Positions 36,547 through 44,120 of a DNA stretch of 64,000 nucleotides are shown here, one piece after another. Source of the DNA: Thioploca ingrica. GTDB lineage: Bacteria > Pseudomonadota > Gammaproteobacteria > Beggiatoales > Beggiatoaceae. The DNA lies in the NCBI GenBank assembly GCA_000828835.1, contig AP014633.1, positions 2,480,001 through 2,544,000 of the forward strand, in the 5' to 3' direction. The position numbers were made by a program, and so were the translations under genes. Position 1 is the first letter of the stretch. Every line of letters starts with the position of its first letter. Below the pieces are notes generated by a model. The model ran no database searches, had not been told where the DNA came from, and was given only the letters and a program-made list of their open reading frames with translations.

Positions 36547-38394
36547 CTAAACCAGCCAAAGTCTATAAAGATTAGTGGTATCTTTAATTCCTTTCAACTC
36601 AGCCAGGAATGAAACGGTTTTGAGCGCTGGATAGTGAGCCAGTAAGGGCTGAATCTCTTGAAACAAAGTCTCTGATATGACAATATCAGAGCCTTGACTT
36701 AGACCTTGGATACGAGCAGCACGGTTGACGGTATTACCAAAGTAATCCAACCGTTCATTTAAATTGAGTACAATACAAGGACCTCTATGTAGCCCTAACT
36801 TAATGATAATCTGATCTTCGGGTGGATACTGGGCATTGCGTTGGGCAAAAGTTTGCAAAATGGCTAAACTAGCCTGGAAAGCGGCTTCACTCTCGGTAAA
36901 TACGGCCATAACCGCATCGCCGATAGTTTTCACCACCCCGCCTTGATGATGACGAATGATCGGTATCATCACGTCAAAATGTTCTTGCACCAACCGAAAA
37001 GCATTAGCATCCCCTTTTCTTTCATAAAGTTGAGTTGAACCAACCAAATCACTAAACAAAATAACGATATTGGAGATTCCTAAATGCTGATTGGGGCGCA
37101 ATACTTCAGTAGAGCTAAAGAGATCGCGAAAATCTTGCAGTGAGGTAACCAGGGCAGCGGTGGCTACCCGGGTGTAGGAGTGAAGTTTTTCAATTTTTAG
37201 CGTGATCCAATGCTCAGTTGGATTATGTAGTGTCAGTTTGGTTAATTCTGCCAGTTGTAAATTGGGCTGTTGAGCGAAACGGTGATCTAAATATAACTGT
37301 AAGGTCTGTAAGCTCGATTCTTTAGTAACCTGAGCTACGATTTCGTCAGCGAGCGATAAACTCCGCCAACGGTATTTGCCGCTGGGTAAGTCCAATGTTA
37401 AGTGACGGGTTTCGCCAGGATCGAGGCAAATTTGCGTCCAAATATGACCGGTTGCCGCTGGGTTAGCAATACAATAGTGTTGGGTATCTAATTGACGAAT
37501 ATTGGCTCGCGGTGTGAAGGTGACTTCCACGTTGTGATCAAATTGAGCATCATATTGAATATTACAGGTGTCACAATGCACTTGAGTATCCAGTTGCCCT
37601 AATCGTTGGGTGCGTGATTGAGCACCACGGCAACTGGGACAGAGGACATTCCAGTTTAAATCTAAAAAACCTTCTTTGGCTGCCAATAAACAAAAGGTGA
37701 GTACGTCTAAGCGAGGTAACTGAAAATAATCAGCCACTTCAAATGGACGCAGTTGGTAAACATATTTATCCGGTGCGGTGTAAATAAATTCTGCGACTTG
37801 TCGAGGAATATCGCTGTTAGGTATTAAATGCTGCCAAGCTTGGGTTAAGTGGTTGATCTGCTTATCAAGGGTTGAATTGCGTTCAAAAAAAGCTTCAAAA
37901 TCAAATCGCGGTTGTTCAGGGACGGCAGCATCAATGCGGGTGAACCAAGCCAACATTTTATTGAGAATATGTTGCGCTGATTGCTTAAGTGGGAGAAAGG
38001 GATAACGAGGCACATAGTGAAAATGCACCGTTATGAGGCATCCTCCGGTGGTTAAATCTTGCAAATGCCATTGAGCGGCAAAATAACGCAACCAGCCGCT
38101 GTGAAAAAATCTTTCTACGGCAAACCAGTGGGGAGGTAACCATTGATAAGGTAATTCTGTGTAGGTCATGGTTAATAAATTCAAGTGCGTCTTAGCAAAA
38201 ATTTGGCTACCGCCGTGGCGTTGTGGTTCAAACTGATAATCGACCGCTGCAAGACCGATTTTTTTATCTAACAAATCCATATTAGATATATATGGCCACA
38301 GGATGTGAGCTGGGTGTTGTAGTTGAACTTGTCCTTGTAACGTTTTAGCCTTGGATCTTAACGCCTTAAGTTGATTAAGCTGAAGAAAATGCAT
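36547..38394 (-). CDS. Class III adenylate cyclase with DUF5939/zinc-ribbon N-terminal region
   Basis: 615 residues from the ATG at 38394. The N-terminal 350 residues resemble the SRPBCC-like and DUF5939 regions seen in bacterial cyclases, including a zinc ribbon CPSCRGA...CDTCNIQ. The C-terminal catalytic domain starts at about 435 with ILFSDLVGSTQLYERKGD (metal Asp), then GGVVKTIGDAVMAVF (second metal Asp; Lys typical of ATP specificity) and YFGNTVNRAARIQG. It should make cAMP in the cytoplasm. A 35-bp copy of its catalytic region lies at 35089-35123. Convergent with the orphan pair. Confidence 0.88.
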   Translation of the reverse strand: MHFLQLNQLKALRSKAKTLQGQVQLQHPAHILWPYISNMDLLDKKIGLAAVDYQFEPQRHGGSQIFAKTHLNLLTMTYTELPYQWLPPHWFAVERFFHSGWLRYFAAQWHLQDLTTGGCLITVHFHYVPRYPFLPLKQSAQHILNKMLAWFTRIDAAVPEQPRFDFEAFFERNSTLDKQINHLTQAWQHLIPNSDIPRQVAEFIYTAPDKYVYQLRPFEVADYFQLPRLDVLTFCLLAAKEGFLDLNWNVLCPSCRGAQSRTQRLGQLDTQVHCDTCNIQYDAQFDHNVEVTFTPRANIRQLDTQHYCIANPAATGHIWTQICLDPGETRHLTLDLPSGKYRWRSLSLADEIVAQVTKESSLQTLQLYLDHRFAQQPNLQLAELTKLTLHNPTEHWITLKIEKLHSYTRVATAALVTSLQDFRDLFSSTEVLRPNQHLGISNIVILFSDLVGSTQLYERKGDANAFRLVQEHFDVMIPIIRHHQGGVVKTIGDAVMAVFTESEAAFQASLAILQTFAQRNAQYPPEDQIIIKLGLHRGPCIVLNLNERLDYFGNTVNRAARIQGLSQGSDIVISETLFQEIQPLLAHYPALKTVSFLAELKGIKDTTNLYRLWLV

Positions 38395-38683
38395 AGTGAG
38401 CACCTGAGAGTTTACACCGGAGTTAAATGCTATCTAGAATAAGGCCTCACAGCAATAAATATTCCAGAAAAATACTCGGTTATAGGAGTTGAGCTGACCC
38501 ACTTCCGGCTTTAGCAAAAGTTTATGATTCACCTAACGCAACCACCCTGCTCCTCCTTCGATTTGGCGTTAACGAAATGTAATACACTGGGTTAAATTTA
38601 ATGTCAAAGCTAAATAGTTGCCCATTTTTTTGATATGATTTAACCAATCAAGCAAACATTTTAACAATAACTAATTGGTACCT

Positions 38684-39808
38684 ATGAATACACGCCAGAA
38701 AATTGGACAATCTAAGCGTTGGGTTATCAAAATCGGCAGCGCCCTGCTAACTAATGATGGCCGCGGTCTGGATAAAACGGCCATCAAACAATGGGTTGCT
38801 CAAATGATCACCTTGCACCAACGAGGTGTAGAAATCATACTCGTTTCTTCCGGGGCAGTTGCCGAAGGCATGACACGGTTAAAGTGGACTCAACGTCCCA
38901 CCGCTTTATATAAGCTACAAGCGGCAGCCGCTGTGGGGCAAATGGGGATGGTGCAAACTTATGAATCTTTTTTTCAGCACTATGCCATGCACACCGCGCA
39001 AATTCTGCTTACTCACGATGATTTAGCCAATCGCCAACGTTATCTTAATGCCCGTAGTACGCTTCGTACTCTGATTAGTTTAGATGTTATCCCGGTGATT
39101 AATGAAAATGATACGGTAACGACTGAAGAAATTCGCTTGGGTGATAACGATACTTTAGCCGGATTAGTGGCTAATCTGATTGAAGCGGAATTACTGGTTA
39201 TCCTCACCGATCAACAAGGCTTATATGAACGCGATCCCCGTCTGGATCCGACCGCTCCTTTAGTTAAGGAAGGCTATGCTGGTGATCCACAGTTAGAAGC
39301 CATGGCTAGCGGTACTGGCGGTAAATTGGGACGTGGTGGAATGTTAACTAAACTCAAAGCCGCTAGCCGGGCAGCACGTTCTGGTACCACCACTTGGATT
39401 GCCTCGGGGAGAATACCAGAGGTGCTATTAAAAATAGCTGATGGAGAAGAAATTGGCACGGTGTTATTACCCGTTCAAGCGCCTTTAGTCGCACGCAAAC
39501 GTTGGTTAGCTTCTCATCTTAAAATGCGAGGCCATTTGTATTTAGATGAAGGTGCTGTTAAGGTATTACGCCATTCCGGTAAAAGTTTATTAGCCATCGG
39601 CGTAACCCGCGCTGAAGGCCAATTTAGCCGAGGTGACATGGTCGTTTGCTTGAGTCCCACTGGCGAAGAAATCGCACGTGGATTAATCAATTACAACACG
39701 GAAGAAACCCATAAAATTTTAGGTCGTCCCAGTGAAAAAATTGAAGAAATTCTTGGCTATGTTGATGAACCCGAATTGATCCATCGAGATAATTTAATAT
39801 TGGTCTAG
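38684..39808 (+). CDS. proB: Glutamate 5-kinase
   Basis: 374 residues, usual for the kinase plus C-terminal PUA domain. First step of proline synthesis. Visible: [75 protein letters not shown], and the PUA region starting near [18 protein letters not shown]. Start ATG 38684. tonB-like follows after two bases. The 270-base gap upstream shows no feature I can name. Confidence 0.95.
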   Translation: MNTRQKIGQSKRWVIKIGSALLTNDGRGLDKTAIKQWVAQMITLHQRGVEIILVSSGAVAEGMTRLKWTQRPTALYKLQAAAAVGQMGMVQTYESFFQHYAMHTAQILLTHDDLANRQRYLNARSTLRTLISLDVIPVINENDTVTTEEIRLGDNDTLAGLVANLIEAELLVILTDQQGLYERDPRLDPTAPLVKEGYAGDPQLEAMASGTGGKLGRGGMLTKLKAASRAARSGTTTWIASGRIPEVLLKIADGEEIGTVLLPVQAPLVARKRWLASHLKMRGHLYLDEGAVKVLRHSGKSLLAIGVTRAEGQFSRGDMVVCLSPTGEEIARGLINYNTEETHKILGRPSEKIEEILGYVDEPELIHRDNLILV

Positions 39809-39810
39809 TT

Positions 39811-40761
39811 ATGGTAAGCCGGTTGGTGAAAACACCAACCTTTACAAGTAACGATAAAATCTCAATGTTTTTTAAAGTAGTCTATTCGGTTACCGTTTTA
39901 CTTATCGTCTTACTTAGCCATCTCTTCATATTGCAACAATTATCTGTTCCAATGGTTATTAATCACGCTACTTTTTCACCGCAACCGCTTATGGTAAACC
40001 TGATTGTGGCAACGCCTAACTCATCGACAATCGCTAAAACAACGTTGATTGCTAGCCAATCAATGTCTCCATCCAAAATCAAGAGCTTACCTTCCAAACT
40101 GAAAAATACCATTAATCAATTGAAAAATAAAGAAATTAATAAAACAAGTCCAGCAGTTAAAAAAAAAGTTGGCCAATCTAAAAAAATGGTTCAGCAACCG
40201 GTAAAAAAAATTAAACTCAATCAGCGCTCGCCTAAATCTCAGCTCATTCTACCGGTAAAAATTAAAACCCATGCGGTAAAACCACCACGGCCACCCGTTC
40301 AATTTAAACCCCAAATAACAACCTCGGCGGAAGTTAATAACTCCTCAGCGCAACCGGTAATTAGAAAGACCGCTGTTGGAAAGACAATGCCGGCGGCGCT
40401 CAACCAAAATTATTCATTAGGAAAAACCATTGCGACCAACTCAGTAAAACCAATCATTCAACCACCGATTATTAAAAATATGGCGAGTAGCAAAACGCTT
40501 GCCCCCGTGTTTTTAGGCGGTAAACCGTCTTACCCTTGGCTGTCGAGACGACATAACGAAACCGGAAAGGTATTACTTAAAGTACAGGTGAATGCCCAGG
40601 GAAAGGCGACTATTATTCAAATTAAACAATCAAGTGGCTCTTCTCGATTAGATAACGCTGCGGTGAATCACGTTCAGAATAGTGTTTTTATTCCTGCTCA
40701 ACATGACGGTAACCCAATCATGGGTTGGAAAGAACTCCGTTTTGTTTTTCAATTAAATTAG
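39811..40761 (+). CDS. TonB-like energy transducer
   Basis: 316 residues. An N-terminal cytoplasmic tail, one membrane helix (about 24-43, VVYSVTVLLIVLLSHLFILQ), a Lys/Pro-rich periplasmic spacer (about 80-235) and a C-terminal TonB fold: KPSYPWLSRRHNETGKVLLKVQVNAQGKATIIQIKQSSGSSRLDNAAV. It links the proton-motive force to outer-membrane receptors. It begins two bases after proB and is followed by exbB seven bases on; no exbD follows. Confidence 0.87.
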   Translation: MVSRLVKTPTFTSNDKISMFFKVVYSVTVLLIVLLSHLFILQQLSVPMVINHATFSPQPLMVNLIVATPNSSTIAKTTLIASQSMSPSKIKSLPSKLKNTINQLKNKEINKTSPAVKKKVGQSKKMVQQPVKKIKLNQRSPKSQLILPVKIKTHAVKPPRPPVQFKPQITTSAEVNNSSAQPVIRKTAVGKTMPAALNQNYSLGKTIATNSVKPIIQPPIIKNMASSKTLAPVFLGGKPSYPWLSRRHNETGKVLLKVQVNAQGKATIIQIKQSSGSSRLDNAAVNHVQNSVFIPAQHDGNPIMGWKELRFVFQLN

Positions 40762-40768
40762 GTCAATT

Positions 40769-41515
40769 ATGGCAGAAACCGGGTTGCAAGCGATTAAAAT
40801 CACTGCCTTTCTCCACCACCTGAATAGTATTTCTTTAACTATTCTGCTTATCCTCTTATTCATGTCAATACTCACGTGGTATTTAATTATTATTAAAACC
40901 CTGCAATTAGGATTTATCTATTGGCAAGCTAAAAAAGTTTCCAACTTATTTTGGAATAACGCCTCTTTAGCGCCGCTCATGATTTATCTGAGTCAAACTC
41001 AACTTCATGATCCTTTTACTCATCTCACCCTTCAAGTTCTTAATGCCGCTATTTATTACGAAAAACGCTTAGCAAAAAACTTAACCACGCTTTGTAATCA
41101 AAATGAATTTCTGTCACGTCAGCTACGTCGAGCCATGATCGAGGAAACTGCCCGTTTAGAATCGGGTTTGAGCATACTAGCTACCATCAGCAGTACCGCG
41201 CCGTTTATCGGTTTGTTGGGTACTGTTTTGGGTATTTATAACGCCCTCATGACTATCAGTGTCAAAGGAACGGCTTCTTTAGAAACAGTGGCAGCCCCGG
41301 TTGGGGAAGCCCTGATTATGACTGCGGGTGGATTAGCCGTCGCTATCCCAGCGGTGTTAGGTTATAACGCCTTAATTCGGGGTCAAAAGGCATTTTTAAA
41401 TAAACTCAATAGTTTCGCCCATGATCTGCAGACTTGTCTCAACACCGGTGCACGGATGGACATGAAAAATATCGCTTATATCAAGCAGCATCTGCAACTT
41501 CATCAAGTTGGATAA
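40769..41515 (+). CDS. exbB: ExbB/TolQ-type proton channel
   Basis: 248 residues with three membrane helices and the family core LESGLSILATISSTAPFIGLLGTVLGIYNALMTIS, then EALIMTAGGLAVAIPAVLGYNAL. Partner of TonB, encoded directly upstream. The ExbD subunit expected next is absent; one is encoded alone at 57957-58373. Whether these two act together cannot be told from sequence. Confidence 0.9.
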   Translation: MAETGLQAIKITAFLHHLNSISLTILLILLFMSILTWYLIIIKTLQLGFIYWQAKKVSNLFWNNASLAPLMIYLSQTQLHDPFTHLTLQVLNAAIYYEKRLAKNLTTLCNQNEFLSRQLRRAMIEETARLESGLSILATISSTAPFIGLLGTVLGIYNALMTISVKGTASLETVAAPVGEALIMTAGGLAVAIPAVLGYNALIRGQKAFLNKLNSFAHDLQTCLNTGARMDMKNIAYIKQHLQLHQVG

Positions 41516-41556
41516 GCTATAATACTTAACACCGGAAAAATTTACCTAACTAACCG

Positions 41557-42378
41557 ATGGGAGAACCTCAAATGCTATCAATCCCCCCTAAAAAATGGAT
41601 ACCCCCCACTGATTTGCAATTATCGAAAGCACAATTACCAACCAGGTATGATTTACCTAGCGAAGACCCCGAGGAACCTGGTTTGCCCGATGACTTTCAT
41701 TATTATCAACCCCAACTGTTACGTGAAACCTTTTGCCCACCCGATTATCCACCTGAGCAAATTTATGTCGCGACTGATTTAAACCTCTACTATGACCTTC
41801 AGCATTCTACCTGGTACAAACGACCCGATTGGTTTGCGGTCTTGGGCGTACCTCGTTTTTATGAAGGGCGAGAATTACGCTACAGTTATGTGATTTGGCA
41901 AGAAGAAGTGGCACCTTTCCTTGTGGTTGAGTTACTGTCCGAAGGAACAGAATCAGAAGATTTGGGTCAAACCGTGCGAGATATCAAGCAACCGCCAACT
42001 AAATGGCAAGTTTATGAACAAATTTTACAAATTCCCTATTATATCGTCTTTAGCCGTATTTCTAATGAGTTACGCGTGTTTCACTGGCAAGCGGGACGTT
42101 ATCAAGCCTTACCTCCCCATGAAGGCCGAGTGTGGTTGCCTGAAATTCAATTAGGTATTGGACTGTGGTTGGGTGATTACCAGGGTTTAGAACGCCAATG
42201 GCTACGGTGGTATAATGCGCAACATCAATGGATACCCACACCGGTAGAACGAGAACAACAACGAACTCAACAGGAACGTCAACGTGCCGAGCAAGAACAT
42301 CAGCGTGCGGAGCAGGAATATCAGCGTGCGGAACAATTAGCGGCCCAATTAAGAGCGTTAGGGATTGAACCTAAGTGA
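41557..42378 (+). CDS. Uma2 family (DUF820) endonuclease-like protein with charged coiled-coil tail
   Basis: 273 residues. PD-(D/E)xK restriction-endonuclease-like fold: DVxxL-type strand is present as YVATDLNLYYD, followed by RPDWFAVLGVPRF, VVELLSEGTESEDL and KWQVYEQILQIPYYIVFSR. The tail from about residue 228 is a Glu/Arg/Gln repeat (QQERQRAEQEHQRAEQEYQRAEQ) forming a coiled coil and ending ALGIEPK. Typical of expanded families in cyanobacteria and Beggiatoaceae; the biological role is unknown. Confidence 0.85.
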   Translation: MGEPQMLSIPPKKWIPPTDLQLSKAQLPTRYDLPSEDPEEPGLPDDFHYYQPQLLRETFCPPDYPPEQIYVATDLNLYYDLQHSTWYKRPDWFAVLGVPRFYEGRELRYSYVIWQEEVAPFLVVELLSEGTESEDLGQTVRDIKQPPTKWQVYEQILQIPYYIVFSRISNELRVFHWQAGRYQALPPHEGRVWLPEIQLGIGLWLGDYQGLERQWLRWYNAQHQWIPTPVEREQQRTQQERQRAEQEHQRAEQEYQRAEQLAAQLRALGIEPK

Positions 42379-42422
42379 TAAAAAGCGAGGTAGCTAAAGA
42401 TTGACGTAAAGAAAAAATGATG

Positions 42423-42495
42423 CGCTCCCTAGGGGACTCGAACCCCTGTTACCGCCGTGAGAGGGCGATGTCCTAGGCCACTAGACGAAGGGAGC
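42423..42495 (-). tRNA. tRNA-Glu (CTC)
   Basis: Acceptor stem GCTCCCT/AGGGAGC is perfect; D arm TCGTCTAGTGGCCTAGGAC, anticodon loop CCCTCTCAC with anticodon CTC, T arm AGGGGTTCGAGTCCCCT. CCA is not encoded. Very close to E. coli tRNA-Glu except for the anticodon first base. The 183 bases after it up to the next gene hold nothing I can identify. Confidence 0.95.
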
Positions 42496-42678
42496 AATTA
42501 ACTGAATGCTAGGTATTATATGCTTATTTTTGCTTTTATGGGTAGAGGGTAATTGAAAAAAATTTAGCGCAAGCGAACTCCAACATCCAAAGAGTACCGG
42601 TGGCAACTTAGGTATTACCCAACAAAAAAATAAACCTTTCACCGGCGAGTGCTTCCCGGTAAAACTTGAGGATTTATT

Positions 42679-42909
42679 ATGCTCACTATCGACCTTGAAC
42701 CCGAATTAGAAACCCTCTTAAATAAGATAGCGCAACAAGCGCATTGCTCACCGAATGAAATCATTAAACAACTCCTTCGTCATTACCTTGAACAACAACA
42801 GGCATCCGAATTATTAACTAATATTATTAATGAATTACCGATATTCCCCAGTTTTGCAAATCAAGACCCTTTAATATTGCAAAGTGCCTTACGTGATGAA
42901 TGGCATTAA
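42679..42909 (+). CDS. Ribbon-helix-helix-like antitoxin (VapB type)
   Basis: 76 residues. MLTIDLEPELETLLNKIAQQAHCSPNEIIKQLLRHYLEQ has the strand-helix-helix pattern of ribbon-helix-helix DNA-binding antitoxins; the C-terminal half would bind the toxin. Its stop overlaps the start of the PIN gene by 14 bases, the usual coupled antitoxin-toxin layout. GAGGATTT lies before the ATG. Confidence 0.8.
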   Translation: MLTIDLEPELETLLNKIAQQAHCSPNEIIKQLLRHYLEQQQASELLTNIINELPIFPSFANQDPLILQSALRDEWH

Positions 42910-43153
42910 TTATTTGTTAGATACCAATATTCTGATTGGATTTTTACAGCGCAATCCAATCATCCTGGATTTATTTAAAACCCAGCAAATTACCATTGGC
43001 GAATGCGCTTATAGTTCAATCACCCGGATGGAATTGTTAAGTTTTTCAAGCCTCACGATACTTGAAAAGCAAGCGATTGAATCTTTACTAAATCGCATGA
43101 CTTATTTAGCGATTACGCCCGCCATTGAAAATGAAACCATTGATTTTAGCTAA
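42896..43153 (+). pseudogene. PIN-domain toxin (VapC-like), C-terminus truncated by a repeat
   Basis: 85 codons from the ATG at 42896, against about 130 for complete VapC proteins. The first catalytic Asp is in LLDTNILIGFL and the Glu in ITRMELLSF; the second half with the remaining acidic residues (the usual DAxIAAT-like stretch) is missing. The reading frame ends exactly where a GGTGGGCAAAC palindrome begins (43158), so the 3' part has been replaced by repeat sequence. Probably inactive. Confidence 0.75.
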
Positions 43154-43157
43154 GTAG

Positions 43158-43187
43158 GGTGGGCAAACGTCCTTTTGTTTGCCCACC
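43158..43187. repeat. Perfect inverted repeat GGTGGGCAAAC / GTTTGCCCACC
   Basis: Arms of 11 bases (43158-43168 and 43177-43187) with an eight-base loop. A related copy is at 33763-33786. It lies directly after the truncated PIN gene. Confidence 0.75.
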
Positions 43188-43208
43188 ATTTTGGGGTTAA
43201 CTGGAAGC

Positions 43209-43380
43209 AAGCGTAGGGTCAATGCCATTAAGTTAAGACATTTTACTTCCCCCTTTGAAAAAGGGGGGAATCCTTAACTTAATGGCATTGAAGCGTAGGG
43301 TGTATAAACGCAGTGTCATACACCAAACCGGCAAAGGTGCATGACGCTTCGCTTATGCACCCTACACTCGCTGGATTACG
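43209..43380. repeat. GCGTAGGGTG palindromic repeat, interrupted by a miniature element
   Basis: An outer palindrome running from AAGCGTAGGGT to ACCCTACACTCGC with internal CATAC/ GTATG-like and ATGACGCTTCGC segments. It has been split by the 71-bp element at 43220-43290, which is flanked by direct copies of AAGCGTAGGGT. Confidence 0.6.
43220..43290. mobile_element. 71-bp MITE-like element with 18-bp perfect terminal inverted repeats and 11-bp target duplication
   Basis: Terminal repeats CAATGCCATTAAGTTAAG and CTTAACTTAATGGCATTG are perfect complements; the centre is the hairpin CCCCCTTTGAAAAAGGGGG. Direct repeats AAGCGTAGGGT occur at 43209-43219 and 43291-43301, as expected for a target-site duplication. 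Related termini and cores are found at 1899-1971, 34989-35010, 27009-27095 and 32189-32209. Too short to encode anything, so it would need a transposase in trans. Confidence 0.75.
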
Positions 43381-43391
43381 CTGACTTGTCG

Positions 43392-43745
43392 TTATTCAGC
43401 CATCTTCTTACGCACCGGCCGTTTACGTTCGCTCTTGCGAACCCCGCCCGCCATTTCATATTGTGTGCTATCCTTGCCGAATTTAACGCCTACGCCTAAT
43501 AACATGCGTTCACTTAAATCTTTCAAGCTTTTCTCGGCACCCACAAAGGCATTCGATGCACCATCTGTTTGGGAAAGCAGGGTATTATAAGCATCTAACA
43601 ATGCCTGTGCTTTAACAATTTCGGCTCTATAAGCGGCGGACGTTAAATCATTACCTAAGTCGAGATTGGTATCAATGGAGAGTAATGCAGAGAGGCGCTG
43701 TTGTGCTTTTTCAATGGCGGGAGAAGTTTTCTTTGGGCGTGCCAT
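43392..43745 (-). CDS. Small basic-tailed conserved protein of unknown function
   Basis: 117 residues starting MARPKKTSPAIEKAQQRLSALLSID, helical, with a basic tail KSERKRPVRKKMAE. Similar small proteins recur in filamentous cyanobacteria and Thiotrichales genomes without known function. The basic ends suggest nucleic-acid binding (inference). Directly upstream of its start lies the 21-bp-period array at 43776-44069, which may control it or be bound by it. Confidence 0.7.
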   Translation of the reverse strand: MARPKKTSPAIEKAQQRLSALLSIDTNLDLGNDLTSAAYRAEIVKAQALLDAYNTLLSQTDGASNAFVGAEKSLKDLSERMLLGVGVKFGKDSTQYEMAGGVRKSERKRPVRKKMAE

Positions 43746-43775
43746 GACTATTTCCTCATTTTATGAATAATCCAA

Positions 43776-44069
43776 GTTAATTTAAGTAACCGGAAAGCAT
43801 TATCACATAACATCTTGCCATTATTAAGTAATCGCTCCCTCTTATTTAGATAAAGGTTGCTGTTATTAAGTTATACCTTGTTGGTATCGATTAACAGGTT
43901 CCTATTATCAAGTAATATCTTCCTATTATTAGATAATAGCGGCTTCTTATCAAGATAAAGGTTTTTATTATTAGGAAATTGCCGATTGTTATCAACTAAC
44001 AGGATCCTATTATCAAATGATATTTGCATCATATCAATAAATCACTTCTTATTGTCAAACTAGTAAGCG
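43776..44069. repeat. Degenerate tandem array, 14 units of exactly 21 bp
   Basis: Units start at 43776, 43797, 43818 and so on every 21 bases to 44049 with no insertion or deletion, although individual sequences have diverged. The core in each is close to TTATCAAGTAATA, an imperfect dyad (TTAT...ATAA); for example 43902-43922, 43923-43943 and 44007-44027. 21 bp is two helical turns, so sites face the same side of DNA. On the minus strand 43871-44032 reads as a 53-codon ORF with heptads such as NNRKILLDNRNLL. It accounts for most of the 375-base gap between the flanking genes. Confidence 0.75.
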
Positions 44070-44120
44070 TAGCCAGGTAGGATAGGCACCGGTGCTCACC
44101 CTACCTGGCTTTTCAGTAAC

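Noticed and set aside
38404-38674. Regulatory RNA or promoter in the gap before proB
   Set aside because: A TATGAT-like -10 is present, but no -35 at acceptable spacing and no stable structure were seen.
43776-44069. CRISPR array
   Set aside because: Units are contiguous, 21 bp long and degenerate, with no unique spacers between conserved repeats and no cas genes nearby.
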